A DNA stretch of 64,000 nucleotides from Wuchereria bancrofti (Eukaryota; Nematoda; Chromadorea; Rhabditida; Onchocercidae), in assembly GCA_005281725.1 (NCBI GenBank), contig SSBO01000014.1:1835292-1899291 (forward strand). The letters are read 5' to 3'. Each line of letters starts with the position of its first letter. Position 1 is the stretch's first letter. This document shows, piece by piece, positions 26,601 to 39,800 of this stretch. The notes beneath the pieces were generated by a model. It made no database searches. It was not told where the DNA came from and saw only the letters and a program-made list of their open reading frames with translations. The position numbers and the translations under genes are program-made.

Positions 26601-28935
26601 TGTTCATTTAATTTTGACTAATTAATTATACTTTCACTTTTAAATTGATTTAGATTATTGATAGGTATCTTTCTATTTATTCCTATGGCATCTCAAGTAT
26701 TACTGATTCTAACGGTTAGTAATTATATCGGAAGCTTTCGATATAACCCGGAAATTCGTGGTCTATTTCAGGCTACGTCATTTTTTCTTGATTGTCCTAC
26801 TGTTGCTCATTATGTACAGGAAGCACATGCTACTGCAGCTTTAATAGCTGCCGCTGTTCATGATTTAGACCATCCAGGTAGGTGTACCTTTCCATTTAGT
26901 CCGTCAATTCACGTCAAGTATTACTGATTCCTGAATGGGTTAGATAGTTTAAAAATAACTTGTCGTGGTGTCATAGAGTGCCTAATTGCAAGCATTAATT
27001 AAAAGACGATCTTAATATAAACTGTCACTTATCATAAAGTTTTGGAAGCGACAACTTTACTTTCCATCGCAAAATATTTCACGAATGACACTTAAGACAA
27101 CAATTGTCAACAAATGTGACACATTGTGCTCTTTTGTGTCATCTAATGATAGTTCATTTTGATTGGGAAAACGAAAAGAAGCTTCTGCAGAAAATTACTA
27201 CTTTCAATGATATACTCAAATTAATATACAATAATTAATTAGTGATTGCATCCTTTAAAATAGATATATTAAAAAAGTTAATTTCAGGACGTGGCAATGC
27301 CTTTTTAATAAATACTCAACAGCCATTGGCATTGTTATACAACGATCAGTCAGTGCTGGAAAATCATCATATAGCGTTAGCATTTCAGCTTACCTTGCAA
27401 AGTACCAATGATATTAATATCTTTGCCAGACTTACCCGAGAAGAATTCACAACATTACGACAAGCCACGGTTGAAATGGTTTTAGCCACTGATATGAGTC
27501 GACATTTCGAGTATTTAACGAAATTTCAACAAGTTGTTTCAAATTTAAAGGTATCACTTGTGAAAATTTTCACTAAGCTACTAAAAGCTCAACTCGCAAC
27601 AAATATTTCGGTGAATTGTTTCAAATTTCAAAACCACTACTTTTTGTTTTTTAATTTTCTTTTTATTTTTTCATTTCTTAACCGAAACTAAAATTAATTT
27701 CACTAATGAGAATATCTTTGTTAGCTTATTATTGTCATTTTATCAATTAACAATAATAATACGATTATTAATTAATTATTGCCATCATATTATTATTATT
27801 AATGCTACAATTATTGCTGTTATTACTTTATTATTATTGAAAAAATCTATGGGTGAAAAAGTATCGTTTATTTTTTGATAGACAATATTTTGATGCATGA
27901 ATTTTTATGGGAGGGAAAGATGAAAAATATTTCCTTTTTTAGATTTCACAAAATTTTTCAAAAAAAAAAAAAAGAGAAAATTGTTTTCATGAGGTAATGT
28001 TTTGCTAATGTTAACAAAATTTGATTTATCTTTTATAGAAATTGAATTTGAAAGTTTAACATTTTTCAGTTATGATTCGTTTCTCAAAGCACTTTGAGCA
28101 AAAATTTCATTTTTCAATTTCTTTTTTCAAAAATTGAATTGGGACAATTAGACAATATTTAGCTATAGTTTTTTGCATCTTTAAACATTTGGGTAAAAAT
28201 TTTCAAATTATATTCGAAAATTTAACATTTTCATTTTTCATTTTTTTTTTCATTTTGTAATAATTCATTTGACTTGCACTCAACAATATTATCAATTTTG
28301 ATTTCATTCTTCAAATAATTCTTAATTAGCTTGAAGAAATGTTATTGGTTGTCAAAAAGACTGTCAAAAATTTCTCAGAGACATTTCATTTCAAATTAAA
28401 AATTAAAAAGGAAAATTCAGGATAATGAAGAAGATGAGAATAACATATCATTGACAATTTGTCGAATGCTAATTAAATGCGCCGACATTGGTAATCCAAC
28501 GAGAGAATGGGAATTGTGCGAGAAATGGGCGATGCGTATTGTGGAAGAATATTTCGACCAGGTCTTTATGAAATCAATTTGCTGTTAATTAATTAGATGT
28601 AAGAGTTAATTATGAGTAGTCACAATTGAGTAGCTAATTTAACTTAAGCTTGCAATCAATAATTACTTATTATTTAGACAAGTGAAGAACGTGAAAAAGG
28701 TTTACCATTGACAATGGAATTATTTGATCGTAACGTGTGCAACGTACCATTAACGCAATGCGGTTTTATCGATATGTTTGCACGTGAAGCATTTACGTGC
28801 TGGACGCAATTTTCAAATCTTCCAAATTTGCTTACACAATTGGAAATGAATTATGAAAAGTGGCGACAAAAAACGGCGGACTGGAATCCATCAAAGAACG
28901 CACATTTATATGATGACAGAGCACTTACGTCATAA
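14684..28935 (+). CDS. pde-6: cAMP phosphodiesterase, PDE8 family (REC-like, PAS and PDE domains)
   Basis: Hydrolyses cAMP; PDE8 enzymes are high-affinity and cAMP-specific. Exons: 14684-14866, 20997-21071, 21184-21287, 21743-21799, 21950-22001, 22396-22497, 22724-22809, 23093-23260, 23599-23713, 24083-24157, 25357-25449, 25755-25955, 26132-26269, 26772-26877, 27288-27550, 28421-28561, 28678-28935. Every phase agrees, giving 738 aa. Residues 62-191 are receiver-like (VLVDIR strand), about 192-290 PAS (ALTVQYINRAYETNTGF), about 415-735 catalytic. Metal-binding motifs are HNATHAADV (H473), HDLDHPG (H513/D514) and ADIGNP (D628). The nucleotide-binding glutamine is Q680, with clamp F683. The linker has RKRS and KRKSDS, possible PKA sites. 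The N-terminus MPWCCG lacks the Gly2 of mammalian PDE8A but keeps cysteines. The loop before LIKCADIGNP looks shorter than in mammals. Family assignment is firm; exon 1 is the least certain. Confidence 0.93.
15747..15835. repeat. 15-base direct repeats flanking a GC-rich insert
   Basis: ctattactaatatca occurs at 15,747-15,761 and 15,821-15,835. Between them is a short segment with two accccgc copies, much richer in GC than its surroundings. It resembles a small insertion bounded by a direct duplication, or a two-copy tandem duplication that has diverged. Confidence 0.5.
16311..16510. repeat. Minisatellite: five 40-base units in PDE8 intron 1
   Basis: Exact period of 40 bases, with tagcg at 16,321, 16,361, 16,401, 16,441 and 16,481. 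Each unit carries gctttctctcaaacacgtct. The first two units read GCGCCCC and the last three GCGTCCC. The unit is clearly richer in GC than the intron around it. The two variant blocks suggest stepwise expansion. Confidence 0.95.
16732..16755. repeat. GCAT microsatellite
   Basis: A run of GCAT units near 16,735-16,753, self-complementary and able to form alternating structures. It lies in PDE8 intron 1. Confidence 0.8.
25564..25688. repeat. Five 25-base tandem units in a PDE8 intron
   Basis: Units begin cttatgagagaaatca at 25,564, 25,589, 25,614, 25,639 and 25,664. The base after atca alternates between variants (aatgg, attgg, aatgg, attgg, actgg), so a two-unit block was probably duplicated. 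The array sits between the exons ending 25,449 and starting 25,755. Confidence 0.95.
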
Positions 28936-29085
28936 ATAGATGAAATCTCTCAAATTATTATTACTTGAATTAACAACTTTCAATCAAAATTGCTATCCTT
29001 CATCACATTTATGGCTAAACATTATTATATTGTTTATTAATATTAGAAATATTTTTTTTTCTTTTTGTTTATTAATATTAGAAAG

Positions 29086-29091
29086 AATAAA
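29086..29091 (+). other. Probable polyadenylation signal of the PDE8-type gene
   Basis: AATAAA lies about 150 bases after the TAA stop at 28,933-28,935, a normal nematode 3' UTR distance. No closer canonical hexamer is seen. Confidence 0.5.
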
Positions 29092-30576
29092 TGTATAGCA
29101 CAAATCTATTTTGCATTTATTATTATTATTATTATTACTATTATTATTGTTAAAAGATATGTGATTCATCGTATCACGTATTCATGAAGATTTTTAATTG
29201 GTTAAATTTGTAAATTTTGAAATAAGAGGAATTTTTTCTATCAATTTATAAGTTAATATTATGTAAACTTTTCTGAAGTATTCCTGATTCTATCATTACT
29301 CTTAATACTCTCACTCAGTTATTTTATGAATTAAACTTTGTTTCACTTAGTATTCGTAATGATAATGGATTGATATGGTTCAGAAAAGTTTCTACAATTT
29401 TTCCATGGAACAAAACTTAAATCACTGAAATACACTGATTATAAACGTGGAATTATCAGTTCCTCTGATATCACCAAGTGATTATCAGTTGCGTAGGAAA
29501 GCAATTAAATGAACCTTTCTTGCCTCATTTATCACAGGAAATATTTTAAGTGATAATTTAAGTATTTGATTTGATAAAATAGATCTACTGTTCAAGTGAT
29601 AAAGACGTGACCTATTTGAGATATCCATGAATCATGAAGTATTGATTTTATTGTAATTCCCAATTTACCATAAATCTCGTAATTTAATTTTAAAGTTAGC
29701 TGCTGCTTCCTTGAATTGACTTTTACCTTTTAATTTTCAATTGATTTCTTCGTAGTCATTTCGAGATTTCACACCATTCTTGTTTAAATCTTATGTAAAG
29801 CTTTTAATATCAAATTCTTTTCATTTTGATATTAAGTTAATAATTCTTATAAATTAAGCTGCTAATTACTGTCTTTTTTCCTTGCTCTTTTCAGGTTTTG
29901 TTATTCGTTGAAATTAATTGTATAAAAAAATTACTTAAAATTATATTTTTATTTGTTCCTATCGTTACTATTTTTGCAATAATATTTAATGTCTTTCTAG
30001 TTTCTTAGTAAAGTTTAAACTTGAAATTTAAAACTGTTAAAAACAGATAAAATTTTTCCTTTGCATTCTTGCGACCTATCAGATTTCCATATCATTCAAC
30101 ATCCCTTCAGAAATGATAATTATATATTTTCGATTTATTCTATCTTTACAATCACTAAAAAATATTTTCCATTTTTTTGCAATGAAAATAGATAATTAAA
30201 TTGTAAAATTTATCTGCAAGTCACACGGTTAAATGGCATAGTTATTTGCAATGTAATATTATGTATAACTTATCCAAATAAAACTAAGAAATAATTATGT
30301 AACTTCCAAAAAGTCTCTGAAATTAAATCCAAAAAAGTTTTAAAATTTTTTAAGTGAGATTAGATTATATTGAAGTAGTATGTAGGACTGATGACAAAAT
30401 TTTGTTAGCATCCTTATCAGAGATAATTAAATTATGATTAGAAAGTAATGTGAATTTTGAAATGTAATACATTTAATTATTTTTACAAAAATTGTAGTAA
30501 ATCAAATTTTATTGCAAAGAATATAGTAAATATGTGATCATTTTGTTCATATGTAACCTTTTTGCGACACACTTAG

Positions 30577-30885
30577 AGGAAGTGAATTACATCATGCATG
30601 GTTGATTATAAATTTGCAAAAAAATAATAAAAATTTTGAAAGAATTTGTTCAGCGTTTTTTCTTTTTTTTCATATCTTTTAATTTCTTCCGTTACACTTT
30701 TTGAGAAAAAAAATTTGCATTGATTAGAAGTAAAAAGAGAAAAAATACTTTAAAGAATTGATTTTATTATTATTATCGATAAGCAAAAATTAAATGAAAC
30801 ATTTTAATGCGATATACTTTGCAGGAAGTCAATTCCATCATGCGTGACTGATTATAAATTTGCAAAAAAATGAAAAGTAAAAAAA
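30577..30885. repeat. Two diverged copies of a 60-base element
   Basis: Copies start near 30,577 and 30,823. Each reads approximately aggaagt.aatt.catcatgc followed by gattataaatttgcaaaaaa. They are direct repeats about 245 bases apart, in non-coding DNA. The origin is unknown. Confidence 0.6.
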
Positions 30886-33800
30886 GGCAATAAAACGATT
30901 AAAACGGTCAAATTTAATTTCTCACCTTTATTTGGACAATAATTTGTGTACTTACTTGTAACAACAAATTTCGCTTCTTTAAGAATGAAAACACGAAATG
31001 AAATAATTACAGAAATACTTATTGAAAAAATCACTTTTTTAATTCATAATAAAAGCATATGTAATGAAAATTTGCAAATGTTACAAAATAAACTATTATT
31101 AATTATTATTAACAGCTATTATTTATTGTTGTTACTATTAATTGTTGTTGTTATTAATAATTACTATTATTTATTATTATTGTTATTATTAATTACTTCA
31201 CACGTGTTAATACAAAAAGAAAGTTACGTAAATATTCAACCAAAATTAATAAATGGGATTGAAATTAGCATAAATGGTCAGAAATGCAATTTCGATAAGA
31301 GTTATTTATCTAAAAACTAAAATTCGTCACTGCTTGATAATTATGTTTGATTTCAGATTTCGACAATAATCAAAAGAAACAATGAAAAAAATAAATTCAT
31401 TTTTGTAAAAAAAAATTCGATTTCTTTTTCTCTAAACTATAATGATTTTATATCTTTGAGTATTGTTAAGCGATTTAAATTTCAGCAAAGTAATTTAGTT
31501 TCATAATTTCATCGTTTCCTAAGAATATAATAGTTTGCATTTCTGATAATCAAAGAACAAAAGACAATGTTTTAGGATGAATCATGTTTTGGTAATAAAG
31601 TTTTAATTAAAAGCTTTTCCTTTTTTAAATTAAATTAACTAATTAACGTGAAATATTTGACCAAAATTAGTATATAAAATGTCAAAGAATAAAGTTAAGA
31701 AATATTTTTCACAACAATTTTGCTATTAAATAAAGCCGAGAAGTGCACTGATCTATCATATTTCATGCTATTCTCTTCTTCCTAGCATTATTTACTAGTT
31801 ATTTTTTAAATTCGTCGTTTGAAAAAAATTTTTTTTTTTTGCATCTCTGAAATATCCCAAACATACTTCATTAAGTATGATTATTTGGGAGTAACTATTT
31901 TGGCTTCTTTCTTTTCACCTCTTTTACTCACTTTTCCAAATGTTTATTAAAAATTTAAATTTCAGCAAACTGAATTACAAGCAAAGAATTGTGCAAAAAT
32001 TTCGTTTCATCTAGCTTATACTATGATTATTAAAAATTTTAATTGCAAAAAATTATACTTCATTCTAATTTATCATGAAACTTGATTGAATTAATCGAAT
32101 TCCTAAAGAATGCTTTGTCAATTAATTTTGTTGCAATTTAAATTTTTAATCAAATTGAAATTAGATCCTTTTATTTCTTTTCCTACATTTGTTAATAAAA
32201 CAAATTTTCAAACCTTGGAATAGTCACTAAGGTTTAAATTCGAATTTTAGAAATATTTGAATATGATTTGTAACTTTATAAATCATATTATATGCAACTA
32301 TTTCTTTTATGATTGTTTATTTTATTATTCTAAACATTTTAACAATCATATTTTTTGAGCTAATTGATTTGTTGATAATTAGTTCATTTGCATAAATAAC
32401 GTGTCATTTATTTATTTTATTGCATTAATTTACCTTTTAATCAAACTTTACCTTTCTGTTTTGCAAATTCAACCAAACGACGAAGGTTTTTGAAGAGTAA
32501 AAATGATTGTTTTTGAGAGTGAATAAGAAAGGCTTAATATAAGCAAATATTAACAAATTATTACATTTATAGTTTTTTTGTTTTACAAATAAATGTGCAA
32601 ATGAATGAGTAATAGAATTCCAACTAAAAACTAATTACTTCACATTGGTGAATTATTTATTTTATCTGAAACGTAGTGTTTCCACTTTAATTAATTAAGG
32701 AAGAATATTGGCCTTATAATAGCTGGAAATGATAAAAGTTTAACAAATTGTATTGAAATCTATGACTCAAACATTATCATTTTTATCAAAATAATGAAAA
32801 TTATCCAATTTTTGTTTTTTTTTTCTCCCATTTTAACACAAATTGGTGAATTATTAGCATTCGTTTGAAGGGTTTTAATTAACGTTTGAAATTATTTAAA
32901 CTTTATTATTATACATACATAAACGGAATCACTTCTGTTCTAATTGCTAAAAATTCCAATCTCTCATGAGATTTAATTAAATTTTCAATTCGCTTTGGGA
33001 ACTAATAAAATGTGAGTATCCCAATGTGAACATCTGGCAGATTAAATGAATTTCAGGTCATTTCAGATTCTGTATTACTTTACATTTTCCTTTCAGAGCT
33101 TTTATCATTGTGTTTAGATTAAATTTCGTATTACTTCGCATTTTGCTTTTAGCATTAAATGAATTTACTGTTTAATAATATCGTGTTTGTAGGGCTAAAT
33201 TGAATTAACTTGAAAGATCGCTTAACTTAACGATCGATGAATACTTTGACTGTCAATCAAAGGACTATCGATTGATTCTATTCGAGAAACGAACTGATCA
33301 ATCGATCAATCGATTTGATAATTAAACCTTTTACAATTAGATTTTAAAGCGAACCGAAAAAGAGTTGTTTCTTGGCATTTATTGAAAATTTTCTATTTTT
33401 TTTCATCTTATTAGAAAATTGAATTGTATGCATGTGTATGTGTGCATGTGTGTATGTGTGCATGTGTGTATGTGTGCATGTGCCTTTTAAACATGTGAAA
33501 AACGAGGGAAGAAAGAAGGAAAAAGGGAATAAAAGAATGAAAAGAAAAGGAGAATGGATAATTAGTGGTTATTAGGGGATTCAATGTGTGTTTTTGTGTG
33601 AGAGAAAGAGAAACGGAGAGGAAAAGAAAAAAAGAAGAAGTTGGTCAAGGATTGATGACATGTCCTTGGCATGGAGACCGATTGTAAAACTTTGGCAAAG
33701 TATAAAATGCAAAGAGAAGCCTTCAGGCTCTTTTTTTCTCCTTGCCAGGCCTTTACCCATCATTTCTACTTCTTCTCTCAATAAAAAATCTTTTCAAATG

Positions 33801-36800
33801 AAAAATAATTTTCATAAAAAATTCCTTCCGAAGGATACAGTTGCTTGTATTCTCACTCTCCTTTTTATCTATCATCTCTATCTGTCTGTATACATATACA
33901 CTTCATCTATTTCAACTTCTTTTCCTCCGTCTCTCAATTTTGATGCTCTCTTCCTTTTTCTTTTTCTCTCTCTTCCTTAATAACATTAGCTTCTAAGTTT
34001 TGCATACTTTTCGATTTAAAAAAAGAAGCATCTCCGTTTTATTTACTGATTTTTTTTTTCAATCTTTAATTTAATCTCAATTATTCCTTTCGTTTTTCTT
34101 TCTATCCCATATGTACTTTCTCTCTTTTTTTCTTTTCCCTTTCTTTAAATGAAAAATTTCGACGATATTTGTTAGAACTGATAATAATAATAATGATAAA
34201 ATCACTAAATTAACTTCAGCAATTTATTTGACAATTCATTCATTGATGAATCAATCAATCTTATCAGTAACGTTTCAGATTATTACGAGCGAATTAGGTG
34301 GCAATCAATTTTATGCATACATTTGTTAATCGATAATTGAACAGAAATCTCTGCCATAAATGGAATTTTAATTGATGGATTTTAATTATCGATGAAATCA
34401 ATTACACATTTACAAATATATTAAATTTCGAAAAATCTTATGAATGGAGCACAATTGCCGCTTGCGCATTTTTTAGCGCTTCAGTTTTTCTCATCAGTCG
34501 TTTTCCTCTTTTTTGTATGGAATTGCGAAACACTTTTCTTTTATTTCAACGTCAAACTTTGAAAAGTTCAATTTATTTTATAGTTAAGAAAGAGACAAAT
34601 TTTTCTGTTGAGACGATTAAATTTAAATTCATTACTAATTGGACGTAAATAATATTCGTGAAATAAAGATAAGATGCAGTCACGTGCCACGTACTCTTAA
34701 GTAATGTGAAATAATCAAATTGGATTTGTTCACATAGAAAGAACATAAATAAATAAGGTTTAATATGACGGAAACTGGTCAGTTTGATACCAAGATAATA
34801 CCATTTGTAAGCCATAAATATTTGAGAGATTAAATTTTAGTTTTGTTGTCAATTTGTTTCTTTCATTCGACAGAAATTTCTTTTCTCTGCAACCATTTTC
34901 ATCAATTTTCTTCAAAATAAAAAGAAAAAGATGGAAACTTTTGGAGCTAATTATTTCTTAAATGTCTCGGAGAGGAGAAGAAGGATAAAAAGATTAGAGA
35001 ATTAACAATAAAAGTTTTATTTGTCTTTCATTGTTAAGTAAAGGAAGTGCTTCTCAAATTTTCTATTTACAACTTATTCATTACTTTTTCTATCGCCTAA
35101 TTGTTTATAGGCCCTTTCCCTTTAAATTACTAAATTCTCAATAGTAAGCATGAAAAAGTTGTAACAACATTTATTTCGCTATGAAATGTTTCACTCCCAT
35201 TTCTTTTACAAAATTTGAATTTGTTTGTTCAGCTCTTTGTTTTCTGTTTTTAATTTCGAACTATTTTTTTGATTAATTTTAAAAAATATATTTTTTACAC
35301 ATAAACGATATAATTATGTTTGCTCATCCAAATTCAATAATTAAATAAGTAATTAGTTGAAAAGACTAAATTTTGTTAATTACTACTTTAGTTAAAATGG
35401 CCAATTCAGTATTCAAAAGATGACAGAGAGGCAAATCAATTCTAATGCGATTTTGTCATCACACTTTCGTTTTCATTCCCGAACAACTTTTCCGCTCATT
35501 TTGTCACTTTCAAAAGAATTTTGGTTTTCTCAAATTTTCTTTTCAAAGTTTGTTTTTCTCAATGAAATGAATTAGCCAATATTTTGTTATTTTGAAGAAA
35601 GCCAACATTTTGAATATTGAAACTTTTTCGTTTCTGTCTTCGTTCACTCATTTTCCATTAAATAATTGGACCAAACGTGAAATAAGTGGAAGTAATTTTT
35701 CCATTTCTATTTTTTATGTTCGTTTTATTTTATTCTAATTAATCAATTAATTGAATATTTTCTATCATATAAGGATGGAAATAAAAATAAAAAAGAAAAA
35801 CAATTTAACAAGTACCTAATAATTTCAGTTTCGTTGTGCGATATTTACTAGCACATAATTATTTTTTAAGCAATAACATAAATCTAATTTATTAATAAAT
35901 TAAATTTATATTTGCAAAATTCATTTTCCTTTTTCAAATTTAATTGTCGCAGAAAAGGAATTTAAATGAAACGATTAGATATGGAACTAAAAAGAAGAAA
36001 TATGATCAAATTGATCAAATACTAAAAATTTGCTTGTTGAAAAATTTCTGTAGAAAAGAAAAGTTCTCATTTATTTCTAGTAATTTAATTTCCGACAATA
36101 TTTACAGCTAATTTTTTTTCTTTTAGATATTTCCATTTAAAAAAAAGATTTGAATACAGCAAAATGAGAGCCAAGAAAGTGAATGAAAATAAAATATGGA
36201 TAAAGTTGAATTTACAAAAAAATGCATCAAAAATGGACTAAAAAAGACAACAAAGTTTCACGTCTTTTTAATCAATAATAAATTATGCAAATAATATAAA
36301 TGCAAAAAATTTGATTAATATATTTAAAGTTTGCTTAAGCAATCTTGGCAGATTATAAATATATCTGTGCTTTATCAGCGAGAAGTAAAAATTATTAGTT
36401 AATACTTCGTATTAGTTGGCATTTCAAATTTTATTAAAAAAATATATACAAAAGTGATAATATTGAATTGTGCAATTATCGATCTCCAAAATTGTTCCAC
36501 AAATTAAACATTTTTTTAAATTTATGAAATTTACGTGATTTATGTATTTTATAAATATTTTGACAATTTCTGAAAATGATTTCGTTAATAACGTACAGCT
36601 AATAATACTGTCTTAATTGGATGACAGTTTAATAGCAAATGATTAATTGATAAGATGGCAGTATTTCATTTTCCGTGGTGGTACAACTAACATTGGATAA
36701 AACTGAAAGTGGCATTCCTGTTTGAAGGCAAGAAAAAGGATTAAACTACACAAAACTACTTCAGGAAAATAATTCCGGAAAAAATTCAAATCGATGAATA

Positions 36801-36873
36801 TTCAATTAAAGCATCGTTTCGTTGAAAGTCGTTAGACAATGAAAATCTGATTTGATGGATTTTACGGCGGAGA

Positions 36874-39800
36874 ATGTACTACCAATCGAATGTATCGAAT
36901 ATTTCAAAGTACAACAAAAGCAATCATTTGGCTCATTTTGTATTTTTAATTAGTACTGCAAGTGCAATCATCCAAATCTTATGGTAAATGTAACGTTTTT
37001 TTAAATTAAATTATATTACAATTTTGTTCGTTCTTTTTAAATACAAAATTAATTTGAATTCTATTTGCAATTTGGCAACAAATACTTTTCAGTCTTTTAT
37101 TTCTTAGCGATTTTTAGTATTTAAATATTTGCACAAATAATATCGGAAAATCCCAAAATATAAAATAATTTATTTTCATTTAACACATTAATTTTCATTT
37201 AAGTTATTAAATAATTTCTGTTATAATGAAATATTTGTAAGCTTATCGAAGCTAATTACTTTATATTTTCTTGTAAAAATGTGCTCATTTTGTAATATTT
37301 AATTCATATTTTGCATTTGTGATTCTGAAATATTTCCTTTTATATTTTCAAACACAAAGTCAATTTGAATTAATTTCGGTCATAATATGTAATTATTGCT
37401 AAAATAATAATACAGAAAAGCCTTACCGCCTCTATCTGTGGTGTGATTTATCAGTGAGCTATTCCTTCATCAGCAAGCTATTCCTTTATCAGTGAGCTAT
37501 CCCTTTATCAGTGAGCTATTCCTTCATCAGCAAGCTATCCCTTTATCAGTGAGCTATCCCTTTATCAGTGAGCTATTCCTTCATCAGCAAGCTATCCCTT
37601 TATCAGTGAGCTATTCCTTCATCAGCAAGCTATTCCTTTATCAGTGAGCTATCCCTTTATCAGCAAGCTATCCCTTTATCAGTGAGCTATCCCTTTATCA
37701 GTGAGCTATTCCTTCATCAGCAAGCTATCCCTTTATCAGCAAGCTATCCCTTTATCAGTGAGCTATTCCTTCATCAGCAAGCTATCTCTTTATCAGTGAG
37801 CTATCCCTTTATCAGTGAGCTATTCCTTTATCAGTGGATGGCCATTTGTTAGACAATGCTTTTTCTATTTTTCTGAGTTTATTTCCTTATTTGGTACAGT
37901 AAAACATTCAGTTGAATAATTTGTTTTTTAATAGAATTAAAATTTGTGTAAATCAATTCGAAATGAAATAGCCATGCATTGTCCATCTTTTCCAGCAAAC
38001 TGTAAAATATTGGCGACAATTTTTTTGTTTTTTAGGGATTAAAACATTACATTATTATGTGAATAAAATTTCACTTTTTAAAATTTTATTTTAGTGCTGA
38101 AAGATTATTATCAATTACACCGTGTGCTTATCCATTACTATCGGATACAATTCATTGTGGCATCGATGACGCAAATTTGAGGAAAAGTGTTCGAGTATGT
38201 GACCCTGATAAAGTGATTAGCATGTCAGAAAGTGAGCAAATCTTAGACTCTAAAAATAATTTCCGTAATTGTTAAAGAATCTTTTATTAATTTGAATTGT
38301 CAAATTGATTTCTATTATATTTTCGGAAAAATTTTTAAATTTGCAGTAGAAGTTATCAAAAACAAACTCGATAGTATATACAATCGTAAAAACAAGTCTT
38401 GTATTTGTGGATCTGATCAGGTATGTTTTACCTATTGAATTTAAACGAAATTTGTTTATTTGTTTACTTTTAACTGCTGAATGGCATTTGGTAAGTAATA
38501 ACCAAACAATTTGTTGGATAAGTTGCCGTCTGTCAACTTTTCATTATTCATTCATTTACTTATATTTTAATAATATGTGAAACAATTAATTAAGTAAACA
38601 AAAATCATCACTGATTCTTCCTGCAACATTTTTGCAAAATTATTACTTTGTTTTTGATATAAGTTATTAAATGCTTGAATAGCTCAGAATGTATGCTTCA
38701 AAAGGAATTAAAATATCCTAAAAAATTGAGTGATGGAATATGAAAGAGATAATAATTCATAGAAAAAGCCATGTTGGTTCCGATTTGGCTTCGCATTTTT
38801 AAGGCGAATGTTTCCTGTCGAATCTGGTGTTTCACACCTTTACAGGTATTTCAAAATGTGCAAAATGTCTTTTGAAATTTTTCTTCATTCATAATTCTTT
38901 CTTTTTTTTAAATTTGCCACTGCCATCGTGAATTTGACTTTTTTACAAGTACATTTGGGACAATTATTTATGTTTGAATGACAAATAATTAAGAATTTTG
39001 TTTACAAGTTTACATAATTTTTCTTTGAATTTGCTCTTATATAATTGAAATAAATTTAGATGAAATTTGTTAGCTAAAAAAAATAAATCGTTTTGCTTTC
39101 TACCTTAAATTCTTTCTATCGTTACTTTCATCGCTTTTCTCAATTTAATATATTTGCAGTCGTGAATTTTGCCCAACCAATAAAACATTGTTGAGTTACA
39201 AGAAAAGTTATACATTAATGGATTCGACAAGGTTGTAAATATCAAATTTATTCCTAATTAAATTTCAAAATTTCAGTTACTCATTTCCTCGAAATGTTTT
39301 AAATAATAATATCACTGAACAGAGACAAATGGAATTGAAAACTTTTACACTGATTCACTTTTCTACGTTTAATTTCCAAAATTCAAAAGATAATTCGTCT
39401 TTTCCTCTCTGCAACCGTTGCAATGATTAAAATATTTAACTATGATAATAGTAGCAAGCAAAGAAACTACTTCGAAAATAAAAATGAAAAAAAAAAACTA
39501 AATTTTGTCAATTGAAAAAATGTGATCTAAACATTTTCAATCAAATAAAAAAATTTGATGAGGGACTTCCTCAGAAAAATGAAAAAAGAAGCTTAAAAGA
39601 ATTTGTTTGAATCTATTTTTTAGGGAATCTATAATAAATTATGGTAAAAATTTTGCACGTCTATTACGTGAACGTTGGTTAATGGGTGAATGTGACGAGG
39701 ACATTCTTTTTTTTATCTTACTTAAAAGGCCAAATCAGGTAAATAATAAATAATTCCTTTTGATCGTTGAATATTTTGTAAATGTTCCTTCAAGTGCATT

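Larger units (their letters stand above)
28936..36873. other. AT-rich intergenic stretch between the PDE8-type and MOLO-like genes
   Basis: About 8 kb with no convincing gene. It holds the PDE8 3' end, ATT triplet runs (29,120; 31,100-31,195), TGTGCATG tracts (33,427-33,482) and two copies of a 60-base element near 30,577 and 30,823. An ATG-start open frame at 33,588-33,980 is poorly supported because it is low-complexity and overlaps an opposite-strand frame. Confidence 0.6.

Noticed and set aside
26658..26771. Extension of the PDE8 exon at 26,772 into upstream sequence
   Set aside because: Hydrophobic, non-conserved, and an acceptor sits exactly where family similarity starts.
30946..31320. 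124-aa plus-strand open frame
   Set aside because: Centre is an ATT triplet run (LLLL, YYYL); AT-rich noise.
33588..33980. 130-aa plus-strand open frame
   Set aside because: Pyrimidine-rich low-complexity second half, an opposite-strand frame overlaps the better part, and no splice or family support. It remains a weak possibility.
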